Positions 21,822 to 35,012 of a DNA stretch of 64,000 nt are shown in pieces. Every line of letters starts with the position of its first letter. The stretch's first letter is position 1. The stretch is taken from NCBI GenBank assembly GCA_951799425.1, contig OX637399.1:17228501-17292500 (forward strand). The letters run 5' to 3'. Both the position numbers and the translations under genes were made by a program. The stretch is from Ilex aquifolium. Taxonomy: Eukaryota > Streptophyta > Magnoliopsida > Aquifoliales > Aquifoliaceae. The notes below the pieces were generated by a model. The model worked only from the letters and a program-made list of their open reading frames with translations, was not told the origin of the DNA and made no database searches.

Positions 21822-23240
21822 CAAACTTCCACTAGTCTATCCAAAATTTAAATCATTTTCACCTAATAACCAAGAACTTGAAGACATATACCATATCCAC
21901 CCGATTTAGTCCACTCACAGCTCTACTACAGGCTCAAAGGCTATACAAGAATATTAAATGTCTTGTTGATACCCAAAACTCGTGTGTGGTATGATCATGC
22001 AACTAAACGGATTCGTAAACAAAGGCTCATATTGCATTTAACTGTCCATAGTTAGTTTCAATGCCAAACTCACCTTGGTTTGCACACTCAAAAAAAAAGG
22101 AATTCTCTATTTGCCATGACTGTGCCACTCGTAAATATGTGTGAGGATCGAATTTATGTAATCAAGGCATATTTTAGTCACTCAATTCCAAACAATGGAA
22201 TACATCTATCAAATGGAACGATACTGTTATAATCCCATGAAACGAATGTTAAGCGGCATAAAAATAATGCAATTGACATATCTCATTGGTATTAATGCAT
22301 GTGCACTCAACCATTCAACATACAATCGTATAGGGCTTTCCATGGTTTTAATGGGACCTAGGGTAATGGTTTGAGGAACAAAAGGATTAAGTTTGTAGAA
22401 GAAGTTGTCCCTTAGACGAATTTAATATTCTATAATACACTCAACTCTTGATTTGATGCAACATAAAAGCCCATATCCCTCATTCTTCCACCACAAGACT
22501 TTGGCAAGAGGTGTCCCTTGACCTCACATTTTCCTTTCCATCTTTGCCACGGTCATAGAATTCATGGAGACAAAGGGAACCCAGGCTGGGGGAGTAGTCC
22601 CAGAGATTTCATCAGAGGGAGTTGAATGCAAAATCTTTCTTGGAGTCATTTCGAAAGTCAAAGATAAAAAAAAGAATCAAGAGGAACTAGAGAGACTTGA
22701 TGGTTTAGAGGGCCTCCCCAGGGTTTTTCGAAAACTATAGGATAGGTTTGATGGATTGGGTCTTAAGGATTACAGAGAACCAAATGATTCACTACTGATA
22801 GAAACATTTTTAATTTTTTTGACAGAACAGGAACGTACCGGTAGGAAGCAGCACTCGACATAGCGGTAGCGCAGTTCAGAATTCCCTCAATTTTTCCTAT
22901 TTTTTAAATTATTTTTCTTCTTCAAAACTAATCAAAACAAATTAATTAAAATCCTAAGTCCTAAAACCCAAAGTGTCCCCAATTTGAGTCCTTAATCACA
23001 TTCCACAGTGCGACAAGTTCTAAGTATACGCAATCCAATTTGTGATACAAAGTAACAAATATAATGCTAAGCAATTTCAAGAATATTAAACAATCTATTA
23101 GAGCGTAAAATTAAAAGCAAAATAAAATTGCACAACACATTCGTTGGCAACATGAATGCAATTATTTAGCTTAGTCACTAAGCCTTTGAACACCTAGTGG
23201 ACGAGTGTTGTCCAACGAATTTTTCTAGATAAGATACCAA
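21822..23240 (+). repeat. Array unit I-9
   Basis: This unit is the partner of I-6 at 4275 bp distance in its first half. The short frame is open (58 codons) at 22564-22740. Confidence 0.9.
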
Positions 23241-24657
23241 CAAACATCCACTAGTCTATACAAAATTTAAATTATTTTCCCCTAATCACCATGAACTCGA
23301 AGACATACCATATCCACTCGATTTAGTCCACCCACAGCTCTACTACAGGCTCAAAGGTTATACAAGAATATTGACTGTCATGTTGGTACCCAAAACTCAT
23401 GCGTGGTATGTTCAAGCAACTAAACGGATTCGTAAACAATGGTTCATATTGCAATTAACTGTCCATAGTTTTTTTCAATGCCAAACTGACCATGGTTTGC
23501 ACGCTCAAAAAGAAATTAATTATCTGATTGTCATGACTCTGCCACTCTTAAATATGTGTGAGGATTGAATTTATGTAATCAAGGTTAATTTTACTCACTC
23601 ATATCCAAACAATGGAATACATCTATCAAATGGAATGATCTTGGCATAATCCCACGAAACGAACGTTAAGCGGCATAAAAATAATGCAATTGACATATCA
23701 CATAGGTATTAAAGCATGTACACTGAACCATTCCACCTAAATTCGAATAGGGCTTTCTATGGTTGTAGTGGGACCTTGGGTAAAGGTTTGAGGAATGAAA
23801 GGATTAAGTTTGTAGAAGAAGTTACCCCTTAGATGAATTTAATATTCAATAATACACTCAACCCTTTATTTGATGCAACGTAAGAGCTCATATCCCTCAT
23901 ACTTCCTTCACAAGACTTTGGTTTAGGTGTCCTTGGGCCTCAAAATTTCATTTCCATCTGTGCCACGGTCATAGAATTCATGGAGACAAAGAGAAACCAG
24001 GCTGGGGGAGTAGTCCCAGATATTTCATCAGAGGGAGTTGGACACAAAATCTTTCTTGGAGTCATTTTGAAAGTCAAAGATCAAAACAAGAATCAAGAGG
24101 AACTAGAGAGACTTGAGGGTTATGAGGGCCTGCTTAGGGTTTTTCAAAAACTATAAGACAGGCTCGATGGATTGGGTCTTAAGGATTACAGAGAACCAAA
24201 TGCTTCGCTACCGATAGCAACCCTTTTAATTTTTTTGACAGAACAGGAACGTATCGGTAAGAAGCAGCAGTCGACCTAATGCTAGTGTGGTTCAGAATTC
24301 CCACAATTTTCTCATTTTTTTTTATTATTTTTCATCTTCAAAACTAATCAAAACAAATTAATTAAAACCCTAAGTCCTAAAACCCAAAGTGTACCCAATT
24401 TAAGTCCTTAATCACATTCCACAGTGCGACAAGTTCTGAGTATACGCAATCCAATTTGTGATACAAAGTAACAAATATAATGCTAAGGAATTTCAAGAAT
24501 ATTATACAATCTATTAGAGCATAAAATTAAAAGCAAAATTAAAATTGCACAACATATTCCTAGGCACCATGAATGCAATTATTTAGCTTAGTCACTAAGC
24601 GTTTGAACCCCTAGTGGAAGAGTGTTGTCCCGCGAATTTTTCTAGAGAAGATACGAA
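23241..24657 (+). repeat. Array unit I-10
   Basis: The unit is 1417 bp long. The short frame is open at 23980-24156 and ends in TAA rather than TAG. The last part lacks 'ggttacccctag', a loss also seen at the end of I-9. Confidence 0.9.
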
Positions 24658-25637
24658 CAAACTTCCACTAGTCTATCCAAAATTTAAATTATTTTCCCCT
24701 AATCTCCATGGACTCAAAGACACACCATATCCACTCGATTTAGTCCACCCACAGCGCTACTACAGGCTCAAAGGCTATACAAGAATATTGACAGTCATGT
24801 TGGGACCCAAAACTCGTGTGTGGTATGATCATGCAACTAAAACGATTCGTAAACAAAGGTTCATATTGCAATTAACTGTCCATAGTTAGTTTCAATGCCA
24901 AACTCACCACGATTTGCACACTCAAAAAAAAAAAAGGAATTCTCTGATTGTCAAGACTGTGCCACTCATAAATATGTGTGAGGATCGAATTTATGTAGTC
25001 AAGGCAGATTTTACTCACTCATTTCAAAACAATGGAATACATCTATCAAATGGAAAATCCTTGGCATAATCCAATGAAATGAATGTTTAGCGGCATCAAA
25101 ATAATGCAAATGACATATCTCATAGGTATTAAAGCATGTCAACTCAACCATTCCACCTAAAATCGAATAGGGCATTCTATCTTTGTAATGGGACCTTGAG
25201 TAAAGGTTTGAGGAACGAAAGGATTAAGTTTGCAGAAGAAGTTATCCATTAGATGAATTTAATATTCCATAATACACTCAACCCTTGATTTGACGCAACA
25301 TAAAAGTTCATATCCCTTATTCTTCATTCCCAAGACTTTGGCTTGAGGTGTCCCTTGGCCTCACATTTTACTTTCCATCTTTGCCACGGTCATAGAATTC
25401 ACGGAGACAAAGAGAACCCAGGCTGGGGGAGCAGTCCCAGAGATTTCATCAGAGGGAGTTGGATGCAAAATCTTTCTCGGAGTAATTTCGAAAGTCAAAG
25501 ATCAAAACAAGAATCAAGAGGAACTAGAGATACTTGAGTGTTAAGATGGCTTCCCTAGGGTTTTTCGAAAACTATAGGACATGTTTGATGGATTGGGTCT
25601 TAAGGATTATAGAGAACCAAATGCTTCGCTACCGATA

Positions 25638-25642
25638 GAAAC
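25638..25642. repeat. Target duplication GAAAC, left copy
   Basis: GAAAC precedes the solo LTR and recurs at 27899-27903. Uninterrupted units read 'gatagaaaccctttt'. Confidence 0.9.
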
Positions 25643-27898
25643 TGTGAAACCCGGGTAAATTTGAATTTTTGTGAATAAGGGCAAAATGGTCATTTGCCAT
25701 CCTAATGCTTATTTGAAATACTCATACTCTAGACCTCGGATGAGGAAACGGAGTTTTCCGTTGGATTCGTATCGCGAAATCTAGTCACCCTGTTAAATTT
25801 CGTCGAATTCCGAGATAGTCGAATTTTTTGCACGTCGTTCGAGGCGACTGCGTGGCGAATGACCTCACGAACGTCCCCCTAAATATATTTTATAAAATTT
25901 CCTTAAAATTGAATTAAAGTTCAAATAAAATTAATTTGAACTTAAATCGGGATCAAATAAATCGTTTCGGGATGAAATCGGACCCGATTAAGTGAGGGAC
26001 ACGTGGCGCGACGTGGGCCGAGTATTAGAACTATAAATATGAGCAAATATCTGCATTTTAAGCAGAATTTCTTCAATATTATGCTGGTTCAACGTGTGGG
26101 AGAAAGAGGGAGAGAAAAGAGAGAAAATCCAATCTTCTTCCGTCGATTTCCGGAGTTCCGTCTCTCGGAATCTATCGAGCCAAGAGTTAAAGTCGATCCT
26201 CTCGACGAAGGCTACGCAACCACACCAAGAACGAGGGATTTCACCGAAGATCCAAAAGAGGAGATTTGGGGGAAATCTAGTCTTGGGCTTGGAAAGTGTT
26301 CTTGAAGCTTCCTTCGGGTGATTTACGCTTCAAGAGGTAGGATTCTTCCTACCTTGGATTATTCTTGTCATTAGACGTTGATAGTCTAAGGGATTGATAT
26401 ATGTATATGTGGACCCATGTTATATATATATAGATGTGGAAATGAGGAAACAAGTCTAGAAACGAACTAAATCAAATACTAGCTTGATTTTGGTATATGG
26501 AAGTTACATGTGATTGTTCTTGTAACCGGAGAAAATTTGAGGCATGCTTTGTGATTTATAAGTTGTGCCTTGAAGGTGTTTGATAAAATGCCTTGCTTGA
26601 TTTATATGGTTGTTTTCATTGAAATAAAATAACATGCTTAAGTTTTAACTTGTGGAATCATATGCTTATGATATGATTTGTAATTGGATGTGCATGTGTT
26701 GTTCTTGACATATTGAACATCATGTTGTATGCAATGGGATATAACATTGTTTGTGCACGGAAGCATCTCATTACATGGGTGTGTGCATGGTTGATGTCAA
26801 CACCACACTTGGTGATTGACTGTATGGCTTGGGAAAAGTTTGGTTGATGACCAAACTAAGCCGATTGGTTGCATGATAAATTGGGTTGGGATTAGCAAGA
26901 AGAGGCATGACGACCTCTCGGGTGCAAGGCCCGGTGATTTGGGAAGTGCACTCCATTGGTGTAAGAGGCCATAAAGTGTACGGGTATGGAAGACCCTTGG
27001 TGTAAGTCCAAGAAATGTCCAATCCCAAGAAATACCCTAGTTTTGAAAACGTCATTTGATGTAAACATAAATGATGAAATGAAACACTTTGGCATTGCAT
27101 TGTGTAGTAGGAGTCGGTGAGGACTCGGGTTGAAATGCATGAGTGAGTGACATCTCATTTCATGGCATAGTATTGTTGCATATCCTTGTAAGGATTGATT
27201 GTTTAAATGTTGCATGAGCATGAGCATCTAGGGGGGGGAGTAGCCTTTGTAGGATCTACTCTACTGGGCGTTGGCTCACCCTATACGGGAAATATTTCAG
27301 GTGTGGGACTTGCACCGGTGGATGGCTCACTTGGAGAGCATCAAGCATGAAGGGATTAAAAACATGTGTTGGATGAGTTTTGGGAGGTTTGGAATGGATT
27401 AAAAACGAGAAACGGTTGAAAAAGACAATACTGGGCAGACAGTACCGGTATGGTGTACCGGTATGCCATTTCCAGTAGGTTAACTGTACCAGTATTGTGT
27501 ACCGGTACGGTAGGGTACCGGTACTGTGTACCGGTACGCACTTTCCAGTGAGTTAACCGTACCGGTACGCAGTACCGGTACGCAGTATCGGTACGATATT
27601 GTACCGGTACACTGTACCGGTACACTTTCAAAAAATTTCAGATTTTTAAACTGCTTTGCCCTATTTTCAATCTATGTTTTCCTTCCCTCCAATGATATAA
27701 ATGGACTATAATGGAGTATAAATCCTGACATGTTGGATCTTGGTTGAACGCAACAAATAAGTGAATCCAGTTTACATTTGTGAGTTATGATCCCAGCTAA
27801 GGGGATGCTATAGCCGTGGTGTTGGTTTGAATGACATCCACGGGTAATTCCGCGGGTTGATGGGTGATCAACGGACCCCCGGATTTTGGGGCGTCACA
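25643..27898 (+). mobile_element. Solo LTR of a Tekay-type chromovirus, 2256 bp
   Basis: It runs from TGTGAAACCCGGG to GGGGCGTCACA with GAAAC on both sides. There is no internal region: this is the product of recombination between the two LTRs of one element. G-box ACACGTGGC at 25999 and TATAAATAT at 26032 match the LTR at 12457 in position. It is clearly related to that LTR but of a diverged subfamily. Confidence 0.95.
27442..27624. repeat. Palindromic-word cluster (GTACCGGTAC) in the solo LTR
   Basis: About ten TACCGGTA-type cores occur in 183 bp, with spacers such as 'cactttccagtgagttaac'. The position in the LTR is the same as in the 14518-14643 cluster, but number, spacing and flanking letters differ. 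Confidence 0.88.
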
Positions 27899-27903
27899 GA
27901 AAC
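27899..27903. repeat. Target duplication GAAAC, right copy
   Basis: Unit I-11 resumes here with 'gaaacccttttaattt'. Confidence 0.9.
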
Positions 27904-28352
27904 CCTTTTAATTTTTTTGACAGAACAGGAACGTACCAATAGGAAGCAGCACTCGACCTAGAGGTGGCGTAGTTCAGAATTCCCACATTTTTTTCTTTTT
28001 TTTTTTAATTATTTTTCTTCTTCAAAACTAATCAAAACAAATTAATTAAAAACCTAAGTCCTAAAACCCAAAGTGTACCCAATTTAAGTCCTAAATCACA
28101 TTCCACAGTGCGACAAGTTCTAAGTATAATGAATCCAATTTGTGATACAAAGTAACAAATATAATGCTAAGGAATGTCAAGAATATTATACAATCTATTA
28201 GAGCTTAAAATTAAAAGCAAAATTAAAATTGCACAACATATTCCTAGGCAACATGAATGCAATTATTTAGCTTAGTCACTAAGCGTTTGAACCCCTAGGT
28301 TACCCCTAGTGGAAGAGTGTTGTCCCGCGAATTTTTCTAGAGAAGATACGAA

Positions 28353-29764
28353 CAAACTTCCACTAGTCTTTCCAAAATTTAAATTATTTTCCCCTAATCA
28401 CCATGAACTCAAAGACACACCATATCCACTCGATTTAGTCCACCCACAGTGCTACTACAGGCTCAAAGGCTATACAAGAATATTGACAGTCATGTTGGTA
28501 CCCAAAACTCGTGTGTGTTATTATCATGCAACTAAACGGTTTCGTAAACAAAGGTTCATATTGCAATTAACTGTCCATAGTTAGTTTCAATGCCAAACTC
28601 ACCACGGTTTGCACACTCAAAAAAAAAAAAAAAAGGAATTCTCTGATTATCATGACTGTGCGACTCGTAAATATGTGTGAGGATCAAATTTATGTAACCA
28701 AGGAAAATTTTACTCACTCATTTCCACACAGTGGAATACATCTATCAAATGGAACGATCTTGGCATAATCCCATGAAACGAATGTTAAGGGGCATAAAAA
28801 TAATGCAACTGACATATCTCATAGATATTAAAGCATGTGCACTCAACCATTCCACCTAAAATCGAATAGGGCTTTCTATGGTTGTAATAGGACCTTGGGT
28901 AAAGGTTTGAGGAACGAAAGGATTAAGTTTGCAGAAAAAGTAATCCCTTAGACGAATTTAATATTCCATAATACACTCAACCCTTGATTTGACGCAACAT
29001 AAAAGCTCATATCCCTTATTCTTCCTTCACAAGACTTTGGATTGAGGTGTCCCTTGGCCTCACATTTTACTTTCCATCTTTGCCACGGTCATAGAATTCA
29101 TGGAGACAAAGAGAACCCAGGTTGGGGGAGTAGTCCCAAAGATTTCATCAGGGGAAGTTGGACGCAAAATCTTTCTCAGAGTAATTTTAAAAGTCAAAGA
29201 TCAAAACAAGAATCAAGAGGAACTAGAGAGACTTGAGGGTTTAGAGGTCCTCCCTAGGGTTTTTCGAAAACTATAGGACATGTTCGATGGATTGGGTCTT
29301 AAGGATTACAGAGAACCAAATGCTTCGCTTCCGAAAGAAACCCTTTCAATTTTTTTGACAGAGCAGGAACGTACCGGTTGGAAGTAGCACTCGACCTAGA
29401 GGTAGCGCAGTTCAGAATTCCCACAATTTTTCCTTTTTGTTCATTATTTTTCTTCTTCAAAACAAATTAATTGAAACCCTAAGTCCTAAAACCCAAAGTG
29501 TGCCCAATTTAAGTCCTTAATCACATTCCACAGTGCGACAATTCTAATAATACGCAATCCAATTACTGATACAAAGTAACAAATATAATGCTATGGAATT
29601 TCAAGAATATTAAACAATCTATTGGAGCGTGAAATTAAAATTGCACAACACATTCGTAGGCAACATGAATGCAATTATTTGGCTTAGTCACTAAGCATTT
29701 GAACCCCGAGGTTACCCCTAGTGGACGAGTGTTGTCCCGCGAATTTTCTTAGATAAGATACCAA
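28353..29764 (+). repeat. Array unit I-12
   Basis: The unit is 1412 bp long and a sister of I-11. The short frame is open (58 codons) at 29100-29276. The A-run reaches about 17. Confidence 0.9.
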
Positions 29765-31191
29765 CAAACTTCCACTAGCCTATCCAAAATTTAAATTATT
29801 TTCCCCTAATCACCATGAACTCGAAAAGAAACCATATCCACTCGATTTAGTCCACCCACAGCTCTACTACAGGCTCTATGGCTATACAAGAATATTGACA
29901 GTCATGTTGGTACCCAAAACTCGTGTGTGGTATTATCATGCAACTAAACGGATTCGTAAACAAAGGTTCATATTGCAATTAACTGTCCATAGTTAGCTTC
30001 AATGCCAAACTCACCATGGTTTGCACACTCAAAAAAAAGGAATTCTCTGATTGTCATGACTGTGCCACTCGTAAATATGTGTGAGGATCAAATTTATGTA
30101 ATCAAGGCAAATTTTACTCACTCATTTCCACACAGTGGAACACATCTAGCAAATGGAACGACCTTGGCATAATCCCCTAAAACGAATGTTAAGCGGCATA
30201 AAAATAATGCAATTGACATATGTCATAGGTATTAAAGCATGTGCACTCAACCATTCCACCTAAAATCGAATAGGGCTTTCTATGGTTGTATTGGGACCTT
30301 GGGTAAAGGTTTGATGAACAAAAGGATTAATATTGCAGAAAAAGTTATCCCTTAGACGAATTAAATATTCAATAATACACTCAACCCTTGATTTGATGCA
30401 ACAAAAAAGCTCATATCCCTCATTCTTCCTTCACAAGACTTTGGCTTGAGGTGTCCCTTGGCCTCACATTTTACTTTCCATCTTTGCCACGATCATAGAA
30501 TTCATGGAGACAAAGAGAACCCAGGCCAGGGGAGTAGTCCCAGAGATTTCATTAGAGGGAGTTGGACGCAAAATCTTTCTCGGAGTAATTTCGAAAGTGA
30601 AAGATCAGAACAAGAATCAAGAGGAACTAGAGAGACTTGAGGGTATAGAGGTCCTCCCGAGGGTTTTTCGAAAACTATAGGACAGGTTTGATGGATTGGG
30701 CCTTAATGATTACAGAGAACCAAATGCTTCGCTACCGATAGAAACCCTTTTAATTTTTTTGACAGAACAGGAACGTACTGGTAGGAAGTAGCACTCGACC
30801 TAGAGGTAGCGCAGTTCAGAATTCCCAAAATTTTTCCTTTTTTTTTATTATTTTTCTTCTTCAAAAGTAATCAAAACAAATTAAATAAAACCCTAATTCC
30901 TAAAACCCAAACTGTACCCAATTTAAGTCCTAAATCACATTCCATAGTGCGACAAGTTCTCAGTATACTCAATCCAATTTGTGATACAAAGTAACAAATA
31001 TAATGCGAAGGAATTTCAAGAATATTAAACAATCTATTGGAGCGTAAAATTAAAAGAAAAATTAAAAATGCACAACACATTCGTAGGCAACATGGATGCG
31101 ATTATTTGGCGTAGTCACAAAGCCTTTGAACAACTAGGGTACCCCTAGTGGACAAGTGTTGTCCCGCAAATTTTTCTAGATAAGATACCAA
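29765..31191 (+). repeat. Array unit I-13
   Basis: The short frame is open at 30504-30680. The segment at about 30685-30890 is nearly identical to unit I-3. Confidence 0.9.
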
Positions 31192-32025
31192 CAAACTTCC
31201 ACTAGTCTATCAAAAATTTAAATTATTTTCCCCTAATCACCATGAACTCAAAGACATACCGTATCCACTCGATTTAGTCCATCCACAGCTCTACTACAGG
31301 CTCAATGGCTATACAAAAATATTGACTGTCATGTTGGTACCCAAAACTTGTGTGTGGTTTTATCATGCAACAAAACGGATTCATAAACAAAGGTTCATAT
31401 TGCAATTAACTGTCCATAGTTAGTTTCAATGCCAAACTCACCATGGTTTGCACACGTTGGTAAATATGTGTGAGGATCAAATTTATGTAATCAAGGCAAA
31501 TTTTACTCACTCATTTCCACTCACTGGATACATCTATAAAATGGAACGATCTTGGCATAATCCCATGAAACGAACGTTAAGCGGCATAAAAATAATGCAA
31601 TTGACATATCTCATAGGTATTAAAGCATGTGCACTCAACCATTCCACCTAAAATCGAATAGGGCATTCTATGGTTGTAATGGGACCTTGGGTAAAGGTTT
31701 GAGGAGCGAAAGGATTAAGTTTGTAGACGAAGTTATGCCTGAGGCGAATTTAATATTCGATAAAACACTCAACCCTTGATTTGACGCAACATAAAAGCTC
31801 ATATCCCTCATTCTTCCTTCACAAGACTTAGGCTTGAGGTGATTTACTTTCCATCTTTGCCACGGTCATAGAAATCATGGAGACAAAGAGAACCCAGGCC
31901 GAGGGAGTAGTCCCACATATTTCATCAGAGGGATTTGGACGCAAAATCCTTCTCGGAGTCATTTTGAAAGTCAAAGATCAAAACAAGAATGAAGAGGAAC
32001 TAGAGAGACTTGAGGGTTTAGAGGG

Positions 32026-33567
32026 TTGCTTGGTTTTTTCTGTCGTAGTATATCTTAACCTCCGAACATCATCCCTCAATGCGTATAGTCTATGTGTGGA
32101 GAGGAGTGTCACTCTCCCTTGGAATGATGTCAAAAGAAAGGGCAACAGAATGGTGGGTGAATGAAATGTATGAAATGTGTGTGTGTGTGTTCAAAAATGC
32201 TCCACAAGCACAGAGAGACTTTTGCTTGTCGTGTTTTACTTGGAATCGTATTCCAAGGTCGTCTCCTTAGGGAAGGAGGTATATCATCATGAAGGTGATT
32301 TTTGTAAAAACAAAGTGTAAAATCTTTTGTTGGTGTTTTAAAGTAAGTAGTGATAAAGATCTCAGTGATTGGAATCCTTGAGATTTAAAGTTGTGATGTT
32401 TAGGGATTTTTCTGGACAGAATGTAAGATTCTTTCCCAGGGGATTTTCTAGACAAAATATAAGAAATTCTCAAATGTAACAGTCACCCTTTAGCTCGAGG
32501 AACTGGACATGTAGTTAACCATCCGGTTTATTATACTTGTGCTTGGAAACTCAATTAACCATCGTGTCAACATGAAGTTAATCGGAAGATAAAGATGGAT
32601 TGTGAGAATTAATAGTATGGTTCCGATGTCTTTGTAGAAGATTACAAGAATTGTCTGTGCCGAGACTCAACCCGTCTACAAACAAGCAAGTGTTTCTACA
32701 AGGTATCCAACCATGGCATTAGTATTCCATTCTTTAATTGAAGCCCAATAATGGTAAAGATTGAAATGTAGTCATGAAGATCTAGCCAGGGTACTTGCCT
32801 TGAATCAATGAGTCTTTCTATGTCAAGAGTCATCTACGTCATAGAAAGTACTCACGGTTATACAAAGTACCTTAGCTTTGTTAGATGCATTCAATCATTC
32901 AATAAACAAGTGAAATATAAAGCATTAAGCATAAACGAAATGCACAAATATAACTTCTGAATGATTTATACATGTCCATCACCTTTTACTAAAGAGTGAA
33001 TGAGAAACTACTCACTCTTCATGGCTTTGGTAAAGCTAGAAAAGTGAGTGATGCTCATCCCTCCAAGTAAAGGAGTTACAAGGTAAAATACACTACACAA
33101 GGAGCCGATCTTCGACAAAGAATGAGTGAATCACGTTCCACCCTTCACGGCTTTGGTAAAGCTCTAGAAAAGTGGAAGAGTTTCACTCCTCTAAGGGAAG
33201 AAGGAAGTTCAAACAATGGAAATAAAAGAAATAATACAATAAAATAAAGCAATACTAAAGTAAAAGAAAGCAATAATACTTTTGGAGGATTTTTCCACTA
33301 CCAAAAGATGAAAATTTACAAGCCCCAAGGGGTGTATTTATAGGCAAAAATGGAGGGTTTGAATTACACTTTGTTTTGAGCTTTGACATTAGCACCCCTA
33401 TAGTTTGTAGTTTTGTCAATTGGCACCACAATAGTTTGCAGTTTTGACACAGTTGGCTCCCCATTAGTTTCTCCAGTAGTTTGTAGCTTTGACACACAAA
33501 ACCCTGAAAAGAACAACAATTAATGCATTATCCCTAATTCACACACTAACCCTAATTTGTCTTATTT
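32026..33567. other. Unclassified foreign block, 1.5 kb
   Basis: There is no protein domain in any frame. It includes a (TG)n run of 15 bp at 32176-32190, 'tattccaaggtcgtctcctt', and two copies of a roughly 65-bp phrase (about 33017-33080 and 33140-33205, each with 'ggctttggtaaagct'). Its end has 'cccctatagtttgtag' and 'tgtcaattggcacc' phrases. The composition suggests LTR or leader sequence of some retroelement, but I cannot assign a family. Confidence 0.4.
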
Positions 33568-34163
33568 TGTAACACCCCAAAACACACCCTGGACGGCATT
33601 ACATTCTAAAACCATTGACACAATGAGAGCACTAAGATAATCCATCCATAAGAAAATTTTTCATTCATCATCCATATAATTTACAATATCATCCCCAAAA
33701 GAATAAGCCAAGCCATGACCACAATATCAAAATAATAAGCCCAACAATGGCATTTACATTTCCCAAAGAAAACATTGACTATTATAGCGCAGCGGAAATT
33801 ACAAAAGAGATCTAGACTATACAGTGTTTCAAAAGAATATTCTAGTCTAGAACAAAAGTCAAAGACATCTCTAGATGTCCCACTCGGGATCCAAGTATCC
33901 CTCGAGTGAAGCCTCTCCATAGCCCGGCTCGTTAGCACCTAGCTCATCCTCTGGCACAAACTCTGAAAAATGTTCAACTGTAGGGGGTGAGCACAAAGCT
34001 CTGTAGAAAAATCCTCCCAAACCCAAACAAGGTTTAGAAAAGTATATAAAACGGTCGGTTTAAAGCTCAAAAGCAATCATCATAACTTAGATCATTTAAA
34101 GCTCAAAAGCAAGTGAAATGAGTTGATTAGCATCTTGAAAATATACAAAGTTGTGTGCTAATC
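33568..34163 (-). mobile_element. Fragment of a second LTR type
   Basis: It begins TGTAACACCCCAAAA, the complement of an LTR ending ...TTTTGGGGTGTTACA, and includes 'cgcagcggaaattac' and 'gggggtgagcacaaagctc'. It is similar in order to 37879-38400, which begins TGTAATGCCCCAAAA. The end style (GGGGYGTYACA) is that of the chromovirus LTRs, so this is probably a related Ty3 family. It is only a fragment. Confidence 0.6.
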
Positions 34164-35012
34164 AGTTATCCCTTAGACGAATTTAATATTCGATAAAACA
34201 CTCAACCCTTGATTTGACGCAACATAAAAACTCATATCCCTCATTCTTCCTTCACAAGACTTACGCTTGAGGTGTCCCTTGGACTCACATTTTACTTTCC
34301 ATCTTTGCCACGGTCATATAATTCATGGACACAAGGAGAACCCAGGCTGGGGGAGTAATCCCAGATATTTCATTAGAGGGAGTTGGACGCAAAATCTTTC
34401 TTGGAGTCATTTTGAAAGTCAAGGATCAAAATAAGAAATCAACAGGAACTAGAGAGACTTGATGGTTTAGAGGGCCTCCCTATGGTTTTTCGAAAACTAT
34501 AGGACGGGTTTGATGGATTGGTTCTTAAAGATTATAGAGAACCAAATGCTTCGCTAACGATAGTAACCCTTTTAATTTGTTAGAAAGAACTGAAATGTAC
34601 TGGTTGGCAGCAGCACTCTACCTAGAGGTAGCGCAGTTCAGAATTCCCAAAATTTTTCCTTTTTTTTATTATTTTTATTCTTCAAAACTAATCAAAACAA
34701 ATTAATTAAAACCCTAAGTCCTAAAACCCAAAGTGTACCCAATTTAAGTCCTTAATCACATTCCACAGTGCGACAAGTTCTATTTATACGCAATCCAATT
34801 TGTGATACAAAGTAACAAATATAATGCTAAGGAATTTCAAGAATATTAAACAATCTATTGGAGCGTAAAATTATAAGCAAAATTAAAATTGCACAACACA
34901 TTCATAGGCAACATGAATGCAATTATTTGGCTTAGTCACAAAGCCTTTGAACAACTAGGGTACCCCTAGTGGACAAGTGTTGTCCCGCGAATTTTTCTAG
35001 ATAAGATACCAA

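Larger units (their letters stand above)
24658..28352 (+). repeat. Array unit I-11, split by a solo LTR
   Basis: The unit sequence is 24658-25642 and 27899-28352, about 1434 bp without the insertion. It shares 'tctagagaagatacgaac' and 'aaagacacacc' with unit I-12, so the two are recent sisters. The start codon of the short frame is ACG here. Confidence 0.9.
31192..35012 (+). repeat. Array unit I-14, rearranged around a foreign block
   Basis: Unit sequence runs 31192-32025, then foreign DNA 32026-34163, then unit sequence 34164-35012. About 290 bp of the unit is present on both sides (31731-32025 and 34164-34450), sharing the rare variant 'attcgataaaacactc'. The short frame starts at 31877 and runs into the foreign block. 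Confidence 0.85.

Noticed and set aside
24614-24889. 91-codon frame in the first half of units (also 28309-28584 and shorter versions elsewhere)
   Set aside because: It is open at this length in only a few sister units, the start lies across the unit border, and there is no domain. A long frame in an AT-rich repeated stretch is the likelier reading.
32176-32190. (TG)n tract as a functional site
   Set aside because: This is an ordinary 15-bp microsatellite with no supporting context.
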